A stretch of 64,000 bases of DNA, from assembly GCA_030762175.1 (NCBI GenBank), contig JAUJEO010000021.1:1550001-1614000 (forward strand). The letters run 5' to 3'. This document shows positions 1-13,000 of this stretch, piece by piece (position 1 is the first letter of the stretch; each line of letters starts with the position of its first letter). The translations under genes and the position numbers were made by a program. The notes beneath the pieces were generated by a model. That model saw only the letters and a list, made by a program, of their open reading frames with translations, did not search any database and was not told the origin of the DNA. The DNA comes from Metallyticus violacea (lineage: Eukaryota; Arthropoda; Insecta; Mantodea; Metallyticidae).

Positions 1-3000
1 TGCGTTTCAAATGGAGATCACTATTTCTCCTTCATTTTTCTAGTTTGATTGCCTTAGAAAACAATAAAATGAAGAAAGATTCGCGAATAGATAAGATTTA
101 TTTCCGTGGTTGGAAACTTCATTAGAATCACCTTTTTTCCGGTCTTATTTGAGATAACTGGTTCTCTTCCATTTTTTTAGTTTGATAGCCTTAGAAAAGC
201 ATATTATAGGGTAAAAATCTCGAAAAGATAAAAATTTGCTTTCGAAGTTTGGAAACTTCAAAAAAGAATCGCGTTTTGTTACGTTTCAAATGGAGATAAC
301 TATTTCTCCTTCATTATTCTCTTTTGATAGCCTTAGAATACCATAAAATGAAGAAAGATTCGCGAAAAGAAAAATTTATTTCGATGGTTGGAATCTTCAT
401 TAGAATCACTTTTTTTCCGTTCTTATTTGAGATAAATGGTTCTCCTTCATTTTACTAGTTTGATAACCTTAGGAAAGCATATTATGGGGAAAAATCAAGA
501 AAAGAAAAAAAAAATTTTCGAAGTTTGGAAACTTCAAATGAATCGCGTTTTGTTGCGTTTCAAATGGAGATTACTATTTTTCCTTCATTATTCTTGTTTG
601 ATAGCCTTAGAATACCATAAAATGAATAAAGATTCGCGAAAAAAAAACATTTATTTCGATGGTTGGAATCTTCATTAGAATCGCTTTTTTCCCGTTCTTA
701 TTTGAGATAACTGGTTCTCTTTCGTTTTTCTTCTTTGATAGCTTTACAAACGGATATTATGCGGAAAGAATCTCGAAAAGAAAAAAATTTTTTTTCGAAC
801 TGTGGAAACTTCAAAAGAATCGCGATTTGTTGCGTTTCAAATGGAGATAACTAATTCTCCTTCATTATTCTAGTTTGATAGCCTTCTAAAGCATAAATTA
901 AAGAAAGATTCGCGAACAGAGATTTATTTCGATGTTGCAAATTTCATTAGAATCACTATTTTTCCGTTCTTGGTTGAGAGAACTGGTTCTCTTTCATTTT
1001 TCCACTTTGAAAGCTTTACAAAAACATATTGTGCGGAAAGAATCTCGAAAAGAAAAAAAAAGTTTTCGAACTTTGGAAATTTCAAAAGAATCGCGTTTTT
1101 TTGCGTTACAAATGGAGATAACTATTTCTCCTTCATTATTCTAGTTTGATAGCCTTAGAAAACCATAAAATGAAGAAATATACGCGAAATGAAAACCCTT
1201 ATTTCAATGGTTGGAAACTTCATTAGAATCACTTTTTTTTTCCGTTCTTATTTCAGATAACTGTTTCTCTTTCATTTTTCCACTTTGATAGCCTTAGAAA
1301 AGCATATTATGAGGAAAGAATCTAGAAAAGAAAAAAATTTTTTTCGAAGTTTGGAAACTTCAAAAGAATCGCGTTTTGTTGCGTTTCAAATGGAGATAAC
1401 TATTTATCCTTCATTATTCTAGTTTGATAGCCTTAGAAAAACATAAAATGAAGAAAGATTCGCAAAATGAAAACATTTATTTCGATGGTTGGAAACTTCA
1501 TTAGAATCACTTTTTTTCCGTTTTTATTTGAGATAACTGGTTCTCTTCCATTTTTTACTTTGATAGCTTTACAAAAGCATATTATGCGGAAAGAATCTCG
1601 AAAAGAAAAAATTTATTTTCGAAGGTTGGAAACTTCAAAAGAATGGCGTTTTTATGCGTTTCAAATGGAGATAACTATTTCTCCTTCATTTTTCTAGTTT
1701 GATTGCCTTATAAATCCATAAAATGAAGAAAGATTCGCGAATAAATAAGATTTATTTCAGTGGTACGAAACTTCATTAGAATCACTTTTTTTCCGGTCTT
1801 ATTTGAGATAACTGGTTCCCTTTCATTTTTCTAGTTTGATAGCCTTAGAAAAGCATATTATGGGGAAAAATCAAGAAAAGAAAAAAAAAATTTTTCGAAG
1901 TTTGAAAACTTCAAATGAATCGCGTTTTGTTGCGTTTCAAATGGAGATTACTATTTCTCCTTCATTATTCTTGTTTGATAGCCTTAGAATACCATAAAAT
2001 GAATAAAGATTCGCGAAAAGAAAACATTTATTTCGATGGTTGGAATCTTCATTAGAAACGCTTTTTTCCGTTCTTATTTGAGATAACTGGTTCTCTTTCG
2101 TTTTTCCTCTTTGATAGCTTTACAAACGGATATTATGCGGAAAGAATCTCGAAAAGAAAAAATTTTTTTTCGAACTTTGGAAACTTCAAAAGAATCGCGA
2201 TTTGTTGCGTTTCAAATGGAGATAACTAATTCTCCTTCATTATTCTAGTTTGATAGCCTTCTAAACCATAAATTAAAGAAAGATTCGCGAATAGAGAAGA
2301 TTTATTTCGATGTTGCAAATTTCATTAGAATCACTTTTATTTCCGTTCTTAGTTGAGATAACTGGTTCTCTTTCATTTATCCAGTTTGATAGCCTTAGAT
2401 AAGCATTTTATGCTGAAAGAATCTAGAAAAGAAAAAAAATTTTTTTCGAAGTTTGGAAACTTCAAAGAATCGCGTTTTGTTGCGTTTCAAATGGAGATAA
2501 CTATTTCTCCTTCATTATTCTACTTTGATAGCCTTAGAAAACCATAAAATAAAGAAAGACTCGCGAAATGAAAACATTTATTTCGATGGTTGGAAACTTC
2601 ATATGAATTACTTTTTTTCCGTTCTTATTTCGATAACTGGTTCTCTTTCATTTTTTCTCTTTGATAGCCTTAGAAATCCATATTATGCGTAAAGAATCTA
2701 GAAAAGAAAAAAAGATTTTTCGAAGTTTGGAAACTTCAAAAGAATCGCGCTTTGTTGCGTTTCAAATGCAGATAAATATTTCTCCTTCATTATTCTAGTT
2801 TGATAGCCTTAGAATACCATAAAATGAATAAAGATTCGCGAAAAAAAAACATTTATTTCGATGGTTGGAATCTTCATTAGAATCGCTTTTTTCCCGTTCT
2901 TATTTGAGATAACTGGTTCTCTTTCGTTTTTCTTCTTTGATAGCTTTACAAACGGATATTATGCGGAAAGAATCTCGAAAAGAAAAAAATTTTTTTTCGA

Positions 3001-6000
3001 ACTGTGGAAACTTCAAAAGAATCGCGATTTGTTGCGTTTCAAATGGAGATAACTAATTCTCCTTCATTATTCTAGTTTGATAGCCTTCTAAAGCATAAAT
3101 TAAAGAAAGATTCGCGAATAGAGAAGATTTATTTCGATGTTGCAAATTTCATTAGAATCACTATTTTTCCGTTCTTAGTTGAGAGAACTGGTTCTCTTTC
3201 ATTTTTCCACTTTGAAAGCTTTACAAAAACATATTGTGCGGAAAGAATCTCGAAAAGAAAAAAAAAGTTTTCGAACTTTGGAAATTTCAAAATAATCGCG
3301 TTTTTTTGCGTTACAAAAGGAGATAACTATTTCTCCTTCATTATTCTAGTTTGATAGCCTTAGAAAACCATAAAATGAAGAAATATACGCGAAATGAAAA
3401 CCCTTATTTCAATGGTTGGGAACTTCATTAGAATCACTTTTTTTTCCGTTCTTATTTCAGATAACTGTTTCTCTTTCATTTTTCCACTTTGATAGCCTTA
3501 GAAAAGCATATTATGAGGAAAGAATCTAGAAAAGAAAAAAAATTTTTTCGAAGTTTGGAAACTTCAAAAGAATCGCGTTTTGTTGCGTTTCAAATGGAGA
3601 TAACTATTTATCCTTCATTATTCTAGTTTGATAGCCTTAGAAAAACATAAAATGAAGAAAGATTCGCAAAATGAAAACATTTATTTCGATGGTTGGAAAC
3701 TTCATTAGAATCACTTTTTTTCCGTTTTTATTTGAGATAACTGGTTCTCTTCCATTTTTTTTTGATAGCTTTACAAAAGCATATTATGCGGAAAGAATCT
3801 CGAAAAGAAAAAATTTATTTTCGAAGGTTGGAAACTTCAAAAGAATGGCGTTTTTATGCGTTTCAAATGGAGATAACTATTTCTCCTTCATTTTTCTAGT
3901 TTGATTGCCTTATAAATCCATAAAATGAAAAAAGATTCGCGAATAAATAAGATTTATTTCGGTGGTTGGAAACTTCATTAGAATCACTTTTTTTCCGGTC
4001 TTATTTGAGATAACTGGTTCCCTTTCATTTTTCTAGTTTGATAGCCTTAGAAAAGCATATTATGGGGAAAAATCAAGAAAAGAAAAAAAAAATTTTTCGA
4101 AGTTTGAAAACTTCAAATGAATCGCGTTTTGTTGCGTTTCAAATGGAGATTACTATTTCTCCTTCATTATTCTTGTTTGATAGCCTTAGAATACCATAAA
4201 ATGAATAAAGATTCGCGAAAAGAAAACATTTATTTCGATGGTTGGAATCTTCATTAGAAACGCTTTTTTCCGTTCTTATTTGAGATAACTGGTTCTCTTT
4301 CGTTTTTCTTCTTTGATAGCTTTACAAACGGATATTATGCGGAAAGAATCTCGAAAAGAAAAAATTTTTTTTCGAACTTTGGAAACTTCCAAAGAATCGC
4401 GATTTGTTGCGTTTCAAATGGAGATAACTAATTCTCCTTCATTATTCTAGTTTGATAGCCTTCTAAACCATAAATTAAAGAAAGATTCGCGAATAGAGAA
4501 GATTTATTTCGATGTTGCAAATTTCATTAGAATCACTTTTATTTCCGTTCTTAGTTGAGATAACTGGTTCTCTTTCATTTTTCCAGTTTGATAGCCTTAG
4601 ATAAGCATTTTATGCTGAAAGAATCCAGAAAAGAAAAAAATTTTTTTTCGAAGTTTGGAAACTTCAAAAGAATCGCGTTTTGTTGCGTTTCAAATGGAGA
4701 TAACTATTTCTCCTTCATTATTCTACTTTGATAGCCTTAGAAAACCATAAAATAAAGAAAGACTCGCGAAATGAAAACATTTATTTCGATGGTTGGAAAC
4801 TTCATATGAATTACTTTTTTTCCGTTCTTATTTCGATAACTGGTTCTCTTTCATTTTTTCTCTTTGATAGCCTTAGAAATCCATATTATGCGGAAAGAAT
4901 CTCGAAAAGAAAAATATTTCTTTCCAGGTTTCGAAACATCAAAAGAATCGCGTTTTGTTGCGTTTCAAATGGAGATAACTATTTATCCTTCATTATTCTA
5001 GGTTGATAGCCATAGAAAACCATAAAATGAAGAAAGATTCGCGAAATGAAAACATTTATTTCGATGGTTGGAAACTTCATTAGAATTGCTTTTTTTCCGT
5101 TCTTATTTGAGATAACTGGTTCTATTTCATTTTTCAAGTTGATAGCCTTAGAAAAGCATATTCTGCGAGAAGAATATCGAAAAGAAAAAAATTTTTTTCC
5201 GAAGTTTGGAAACTTCAAAAGAATCGTGTTTTGTTGCGTTTCAAATGGAGATAAGTATTTCTCCTTCATTATTTTAGTTTGATAGCCTTAGAAAACCATA
5301 AAATGAAGAAAGATTCGCGAAAATAAAACATTTATTTCGATGGTTGGAAAGTTCATCAGAATCGCTTTTTTTTTCCGTTCTTATTTGAGATAACTGGTTC
5401 ACTTTCATTTTTCTACTTTGATATCCTTAGAAAAGCAAATTCTGCGGAAAGAATATCGGAAAAAAAAAAATTTCTGAAGTTTGGAAACTTCAAAAGAACC
5501 GCGCTTTGTTGCGTTTCAAATGGAGATAACTATTTCTCCTTAATTATTCTAGTATGATAGCGTTAGAAAACCATAAAATGAAGAAAGAATCGCGAACAGA
5601 GAACACTTATTTCGAAGGTTGGAAACTTCATTAGAATCGCTGTTTTTCCGTTCTTATTTGAGATAACTGGTTCTCCTTCATTTTCCTATTTGATAGCCTT
5701 AGAAAAGCATATTCTGCGCGAAGAATATCGAAAAGAAAAAAATTTTTTTTCCAAGTTTGGAAACTTCAAAAGAATCGTGTTTTGTTGCGTTTCAAATGGA
5801 GATAACTATTTCTCCTTCATTATTCTAGTTTGATAGCCTTAGAAAACCATAAAATGAAAAGAAAACATTTATTTCGATGGTTGGAAACTTCATTAGAATC
5901 GCTGTTTTTCCGTTCTTATTTGAAATAACTGGTTCTCTTTCATTTTTCTTGTTTGATAGCCTTGGAAAAGCATATTATGCGGAAAGAATCTCGAAAAGAA

Positions 6001-6817
6001 AAAAAAAATTTTCGAACTTTGGAAACTTCAAAAGAATCGCGTTTTGTTGCGTTTCAAATGGAGATAACTATTTCTCCTTCAATATTCTTGTTTGATAGCC
6101 TTAGAATACCATAAAATGAAGAAAGATTCGCGAAAAGAAAAATTTATTTCCATGGTTGGAATCTTCATTAGAATCACTTTTTTTCCGTTCTTATTTGAGA
6201 TAACTGGTTCTCCTTCATTTTACTAGTTTGATAACCTTAGAAAAGCATATTATGGGGAAAGAAACAAGAAAAGAAAAAATAATTTTCGAACTTTGGAAAC
6301 TTCAAATGAATCGCGTTTTGTTGCGTTTAAATGGAGATTACTATTTCTCCTTCATTATTCTTGTTTGATAGCCTTAGAATACCATAAAATGAAGAAAGAT
6401 TCGCGAAAAGAAAACATTTATTTCGATGGTTGGAAACTACATTAGAATCGCTTTTTTTCCGTTCTTATTTGAGATAACTGGTTTTCTTTCATTTTTCTGC
6501 TTTGATAGCCTTAGAAAAGCATATTCTGCGCAAAGAATCTCGAAAGGAAAAAAAATTATTTTCGAAGTTTGGAAACATCAAAAGAATCGCATTTTTTTTT
6601 TGCATTTCAAATGGAGATAACTATTTCTCCTTCATTATTCTTGTTTGATAGCCTTAGAAAACATAAAATTAAGAAAGATTCGCCAAAAGAAAACATTTAT
6701 TTCGATGGTTGGAAACTTTATTAGAATCGCTGTTTTTCCGTTCTTATTTGTCATAACTGGTTCTCTTTCAATTTTCTTCTTTGATGGCCTTAGAAAAGCA
6801 TATTCTGCGCAAAGAAT
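1..6817. repeat. Left partial copy of the higher-order repeat
   Basis: Base 1 aligns with 18,872 and 40,362, and the match runs to about 575 before copies diverge. Bases ~5,000-6,817 align with ~21,950-24,040 and ~43,440-45,530. This is the end portion of a preceding higher-order repeat whose start lies outside the window. Relative to the other copies it has an extra 2.2-kb duplication and lacks one dimer present at about 22,930-23,210. Confidence 0.8.
590..4893. repeat. 2.2-kb tandem duplication (8 dimers) inside the array
   Basis: The sequence at 659 recurs at 2,861 (offset 2,202) and that at 1,467 recurs at 3,671 (offset 2,204), which is eight dimers. The copies differ by scattered substitutions and A/T-run changes. 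The matching segments of the two complete higher-order copies (about 19,460-21,950 and 40,950-43,440) carry essentially one version. This is therefore a local duplication here or a loss in the others. Confidence 0.8.
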
Positions 6818-9800
6818 CTCGAAAAGAAAAATTTTTTTTCGAAGTTTGGAAACTTCAAAGGAATCGCGTTTTGTTACGTTTCAAATGGAGATAACTATTT
6901 CTCCTTGATTATTCTAGTTTGATAGCCTTAGAAAACCATAAAATGAAGAAAGATTCGCGAAAATAAAGCATTTATTTCCGTGGTTGTAAACTTCATTAGA
7001 ATCACTTTTTTTCCGGTCTTATTTGAGATAACTGGTTCTCTTTCATTTTTCTAGTTTGATAGCCTTGGAAAAGCATATTATGGGGAAAAAATCTCGAAAA
7101 GATAAAAATTTGTTTTCGAAGTTTGGAAACTTCAAAATAATCGCGTTTTGTTGCGTTTCAAATGGAGATAACTATTTCTCCTTCATTATTCTTGTTTGAT
7201 AGCCTTAGAATACCATAAAATGAAGAAAGATTCCCGAAAAGAAAAGATTTATTTCGATGGATGGAAAATTCATTAGAATCGCTGTTTTTCCGTTCTAATT
7301 TGAGATAACTGGTTCTCTTTCATTTTACTTCTTTGATAGCCTTAGAAAAGCATATTATGCGGAAAGAATCTCGAAAAGAAAAATTTTTTTTTTTTAAATT
7401 TGGAAACTTCAAAACAATCGCGTTTTGTTAAGTTTCAAATGGAGATAACTATTTCTCCTTCACTATTCTAGTTTGATAGCCTTAGAAAACCCTTAAATGA
7501 AGAAAGATTTCCGAAAAGAAAAGATTTATTTCCATTGTTGGAATCTTCATTAGTATCACTTTTTTTCCGTTCTTATTTGAGATAACTGGTTCTCCTTCAT
7601 TTCCCCGTTTGATAACCTTAGAAATGCATATTATGGGGAAAGAATCTAGAAAAGAAAAAAATTTTTTTTCAAACTTTGGAAAATTCAAAATAATCGCGTT
7701 TTGTTGCGTTTCAAATGGAGATAACTAATTCTCCTTTATTAGTCTAGTTTGATAGCCTTAAAAAGCCATAAAATGAAGAAATATTTTGCCAAAAGAAAAC
7801 ATTTATTTCGATGGTAGGAAACTTCATTAGAATCACTTTTTTGCGTTCTTATTTGACATAACTGGTTCTCTTTCATTTTTCTACTTTGATGGCTTTAGAA
7901 AATCATATACTGCGCAAACAATCTCGCAAGAAATAATTAATTTTCGAAGTTTGGAAACTTCAAAAGAATCGCGTTTTTTTGCGTTTCAAATAGAGATAAC
8001 TATTTCTCCTTCATTATTCTAGTTTGATAGCCTTAGAAAACCATAAAATGAAGAAATATACGCGAAATGAAAACCTTTATTTCAATGGTTGGAAACTTCA
8101 TTAGAATCACTTTTTTTTCCGTTCTTATTTCAGATAACTGTTTCTCTTTCATTTTTCCACTTTGTTAGCCTTAGAAACGCATATTATGAGGAAAGAATCT
8201 AGAAAAGAAAAAAAAATTTTTCGAAGTTTGGAAACTTCAAAGAATCGCGTTTTGTTGCGTTTCAAATGGAGATAACTATTTCTCCTTCGTTATTCTAGTT
8301 TGATCGCCTTAGAAAACCATAAAATGAAGAAAGATTCGCGAAATGAAAACATTTATTTCGATGGTTGGAACCTTCATTAGAATCACATTTTTTTCCGTTT
8401 TTATTTTAGATAACTGGTTCTCTTCCATTTTGCTACTTTGATAGCTTTACAAAAGCATATTATGGGGAAAGAATCTCGAAAGAAAAAATTTATTTTCGAA
8501 AGTTGGAAACTTCAAAAGAATGGCGTTTTTATGCGTTTCAAATGGAGATAACTATTTCTCCTTCATTTTTCTAGTTTGATTGCCTTAGAAAACAATAAAA
8601 TGAAGAAAGATTCGCGAAGAGATAAGATTTATTTCCGTGGTTGGAAACTTCATTAGAATCACCTTTTTTCCGGTGTTATTTGAGATAAATGGTTCTCTTT
8701 AATTTTCCTAGTTTGATAGCCTTAGAAAAGCATATTATGGGGAAAAATTCTCGAAAAGATAAAAATTTGCTTTCGAAGTTTGGAAACTTCAAAAGAATCG
8801 CGTTTTGTTACGTTTCAAATGGAGATAACTATTTCTCCTTCATTATTCTTGTTTGATAGCCTTAGAATACCATAAAATGAAGAAAGATTCGCGAAAAGAA
8901 AAATTTATTTCGATGGTTGGAATCTTCATTAGAATCACTTTTTTTCGGTTCTTATTTGAGATACCTGGTTCTCCTTCATTTTACTAGTTTCATAACGTTA
9001 GGAAACCATATTATGCGGAAAAATCAAGAAAAGAAAAAAAATTTTTCGAAGTTTGGAAACTTCAAATGAATCGCGTTTTGTTGCGTTTCAAATGGAGATT
9101 ACTATTTCTCCTTCATTATTCTAGTTTGATAGCCAAAAAAACCGTAAAATGAAGAAAGATTTGCCAAAAGAAAACATTTATTTCGATGGTAGGAAACTTC
9201 ATTAGAATCGCTTTTTTGCGTTCTTATTTGACATGACTGGTTCTCTTTCATTTTTCTACTTTGATGGCCTTAGAAAAGCATATACTGCGCAAAGAATCTC
9301 GAAAAGAAAAAAATTTTTTTTCGAAGTTTGGAAACTTGAAATGAATCGCGATTTGTTGCGTTTCAAATGGAGATAACAATTTCTCCTTCATTATTCTAGT
9401 TTGATAGCCTTCTAAAGCATAAATTAAAGAAAGATTCGCGAATAGAGAAGATTTATTTCGATGTTGCAAATTTCATTAGGATCACTTTTTTTCCGTTCAT
9501 AGTTGAGATAACTGGTTCTCTTTCATTTTTCCAGTTTGATAGCCTTAGAAAAGCATATTATGCTGAAAGAATCTAGAAAAGAAAAAAAATTTTTTTCGAA
9601 GTTTGGAAACTTCAAAAGAATCGTGTTTTGTTGCGTTTCAAATGGAGATAACTATTTCTCCTTCATTATTTTATTTTGATAGCCTTAGAAAACCATAAAA
9701 CGAAGAAAGATTCGCGAAAATAAAACATTTATTTCGATGGTTGGAAAGTTCATTAGAATCACTTTTTTTTCCGTTCTTATTTGAGATAACTGGTTCACTT

Positions 9801-10053
9801 TCAGTTTTCTACTTTGATAGCCTTAGAAAAGCAAATTCTGCGGAAAGAATATCGGAAAAAAAAAAATTCTGAAGTTTGGAAACTTCAAAAGAACCGCGCT
9901 TTGTTGCGTTTCAAATGGAGATAACTATTTCTCCTTCATTATTCTAGTATGATAGCGTTAGAAAACCATAAAATGAAGAAAGAATCGCGAACAGAGAACA
10001 TTTATTTCGAAGGTTGGAAACTTCATTAAAATCGCTGTTTTTCCGTTCTTATT

Positions 10054-10078
10054 TGAGATAACTATTTCTCCTTCATTA
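10054..10078 (+). repeat. B-B junction: missing A monomer
   Basis: Here TTCCGTTCTTATTT, the end of a B monomer, is followed directly by GAGATAACTATTTCTCC, the start of another B, so the A/B alternation breaks. The same junction occurs at about 27,274, 31,821, 48,767 and 58,009. It explains why offsets such as 17,220 bp equal about 62.5 rather than a whole number of dimers. Confidence 0.85.
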
Positions 10079-13000
10079 TTCTAGTTTGATATCCTTAGAA
10101 AACCATAAAATGAAGAAACATTCGCGAAAAGAAAACATTTATTTCGATGGTAGGAAACTTCATTAGAATCACTTTTTTGCGTTCTTATTTGACATAACTG
10201 GTTCTCTTTCATTTTTCTACTTTGATGGCTTTAGAAAATTATATACTGCGCAAACAATCTCGCAAGAAAAAATTCATTTTCGAAGTTTGGAAACTTCAAA
10301 GAATCGCGTTTTGTTGCGTTTCAAATGGAGATAACTATTTCTCCTTCATTATTCTAGTTTGATCGCCTTAGAAAACCATAAAATGAAGAGAGATTCGCGA
10401 AATGAAAACATTTATTTCGATGGTTGGAAACCTTATTAGAATCGCTTTTTTTCCGTTCTTATTTGAGATAACTGGTTCTCTTTCGTTTTTCTTCTTTATT
10501 AGCTTTACAAAATGATATTATGCGGAAAGAATCTCGAAAAGAAAAAAAAAATTTTTTCGAACTTTGGAAACTTCAAAAGAATCGCGTTTTGTTGCGTTTC
10601 AAATGGAGATAACTACTTCTCCTTCATTATTCTAGTTTGATAGCCTTAAAAAACCATAAAATGAACAATGATTCGCGAAAAGAAAACATTTATTTCGATG
10701 GTAGGAAACTTCATTAGAATCCCTTTTTTGCGTTCTTATTTGACATAACTGGTTCTCTTTCATTTTTCTACTTTGATGGCCTTAGAAAAGCATATAATGC
10801 GCAAAGAATCTCGAAAAGAAAAAAAATTTTTTCGAAGTTTGGAAACTTCAAAAGAATAGCGTTTTGTTGCGTTTCAAATGGAGATAACTATTTCTCCTTC
10901 ATTATTCTAGTTTGATAGCCTTAGAAAACCATAAAATGAAGAAAGATTCGCGAAATGAAAACATTTATTTCGATGGTTGGAACCTTCATTAGAATCACTT
11001 TTTTTTCCGTTTTTATTTTAGATAACTGGTTCTCTTCCATTTTGCTACTTTGATAGCTTTACAAAAGCATATTATGGGGAAACAATCTCGAAGGAAAAAA
11101 TTTATTTTCGAAGGTTGGAAACTTCAAAAGAATCGTGTTTTGTTGCGTTTCAAATGGAGATAACTATTTCTCCTTCATTATTCTAGTTTGATAGCCTTAG
11201 AAAACCATAAAATGAAGAATGATTCGCTATATGATAACATTTATTTCGATGGTTGGAAACTTCATTAGAATTACTTTTTTTCCGTTCTTATTTCAGAAAA
11301 CTGGTACTCTTTCATTTTTCCACTTTGATAGCTTTACAAAAACATATTATGCGGAAAGAATCTCGAAAAGAAAAAAAAAGTTTTCGAACTTTGGAAATTT
11401 CAAAAGAATCGCGTTTTGTTGCGTTTCAAATGGAGATAACTATTTCTCCTTCATTATTCTAGTTTGATATCCTTAGAAAACCATAAAATGAAGAAAGATT
11501 CGCGAAAAGAAAACATTTATTTCGATGGTTGGAAACTTCCTTAGAATCGCTGTTTTTCCGTTCTTATTTGAGATAACTGGTTCTCTTTCGTTTTTCTTCT
11601 TTGATACCTTTACAAAAGGATATTATGCGGAAAGAATCTGGAAAAGAAAAAAATTTTTGTTCAAACTTTGGAAACTTCAAAAGAATCGCGTTTTGTTGCG
11701 TTTCAAATGGAGATAACTAATTCTCCTTCATTATTCTAGTTTGATAGCCTTAAAAAGCCATAAAATGAAGAAAGATTCGCCAAAAGAAAACATTTATTTC
11801 CATGGTAGGAAACTTCATTAGAATCACTTTTTTGCGTTCCTATTTGACATAACTGGTTCTCTTTCATTTTTCTACTTTGATGGCTTTAGAAAATCATATA
11901 CTGCGCAAACAATCTCGCAAGAAAAAATTCATTTTCGAAGTTTGGAAACTTCAAAAGAATCGCGTTTTTTTGCGTTACAAATGGAGATAACTATTTCTCC
12001 TTCATTATTCTAGTTTGATAGCCTTAGAAAACCATAATATGAAGAAATATACGCGAAATGAATACCTTTATTTCAATGGTTGGAAACTTCATTAGAATCA
12101 CTTTTTTTTCCGTTCTTATTTCAGATAACTGTTTCTCTTTCATTTTTACACTTTGATAGCCTTAGAAAAGCATATTATGAGGAAAGAATCTAGAAAAGAA
12201 AAAAATTTTTTTCGAAGTTTGGAAACTTCAAAAGAATCGCGTTTTGTTGCGTTTCAAATGGAGATAACTATTTATCCTTCATTATTCTAGTTTGATAGCC
12301 TTAGAAAAACATAAAATGAAGAAAGATTCGCAAAATGAAAACATTTATTTCGATGGTTGGAAACTTCATTAGAATCAATTTTTTTCCGTTTTTATTTGAG
12401 ATAACTGGTTCTCTTCCATTTTTCTACTTTGATAGCTTTACAAAAGCATATTATGCGGAAAGAATCTCGAAAAGAAAAAATTTATTTTCGAAGGTTGGAA
12501 ACTTCAAAAGAATGGCGTTTTTATGCGTTTCAAATGGAGATAACTATTTCTCCTTCATTTTTCTAGTTTGATTGCCTTAGAAATCCATAAAATGAAGAAA
12601 GATTCGCGAATAAATAAGATTTATTTCGGTGGTTGGAAACTTCATTAGAATCACTTTTTTTCCGGTCTTATTTTAGATAACTGGTTCCCTTTCATTTTTC
12701 TAGTTTGATAGCCTTATAAAAGCATATTATGGGGAAAAATTCTCGAAAAGATAAGAATTTGTTTTCGAAGTTTGGAAACTGCAAAAGAATCGCGTTTTGT
12801 TAAGTTTCAAATGCAGATAACTATTTCTCCTTCATTATTCTTGTTTGATAGCCTTAGAATACCATAAAATGAATAAAGATTCGCGAAAAGAAAAATTTAT
12901 TTCGATGGTTGGAAACTTAATTAGAATAGCTGTTTTTCCGTTCTTATTTGAGATAACTGGTTCTCTTTCATTTTACTACTTTGATAGCCTTAGAAAAGCA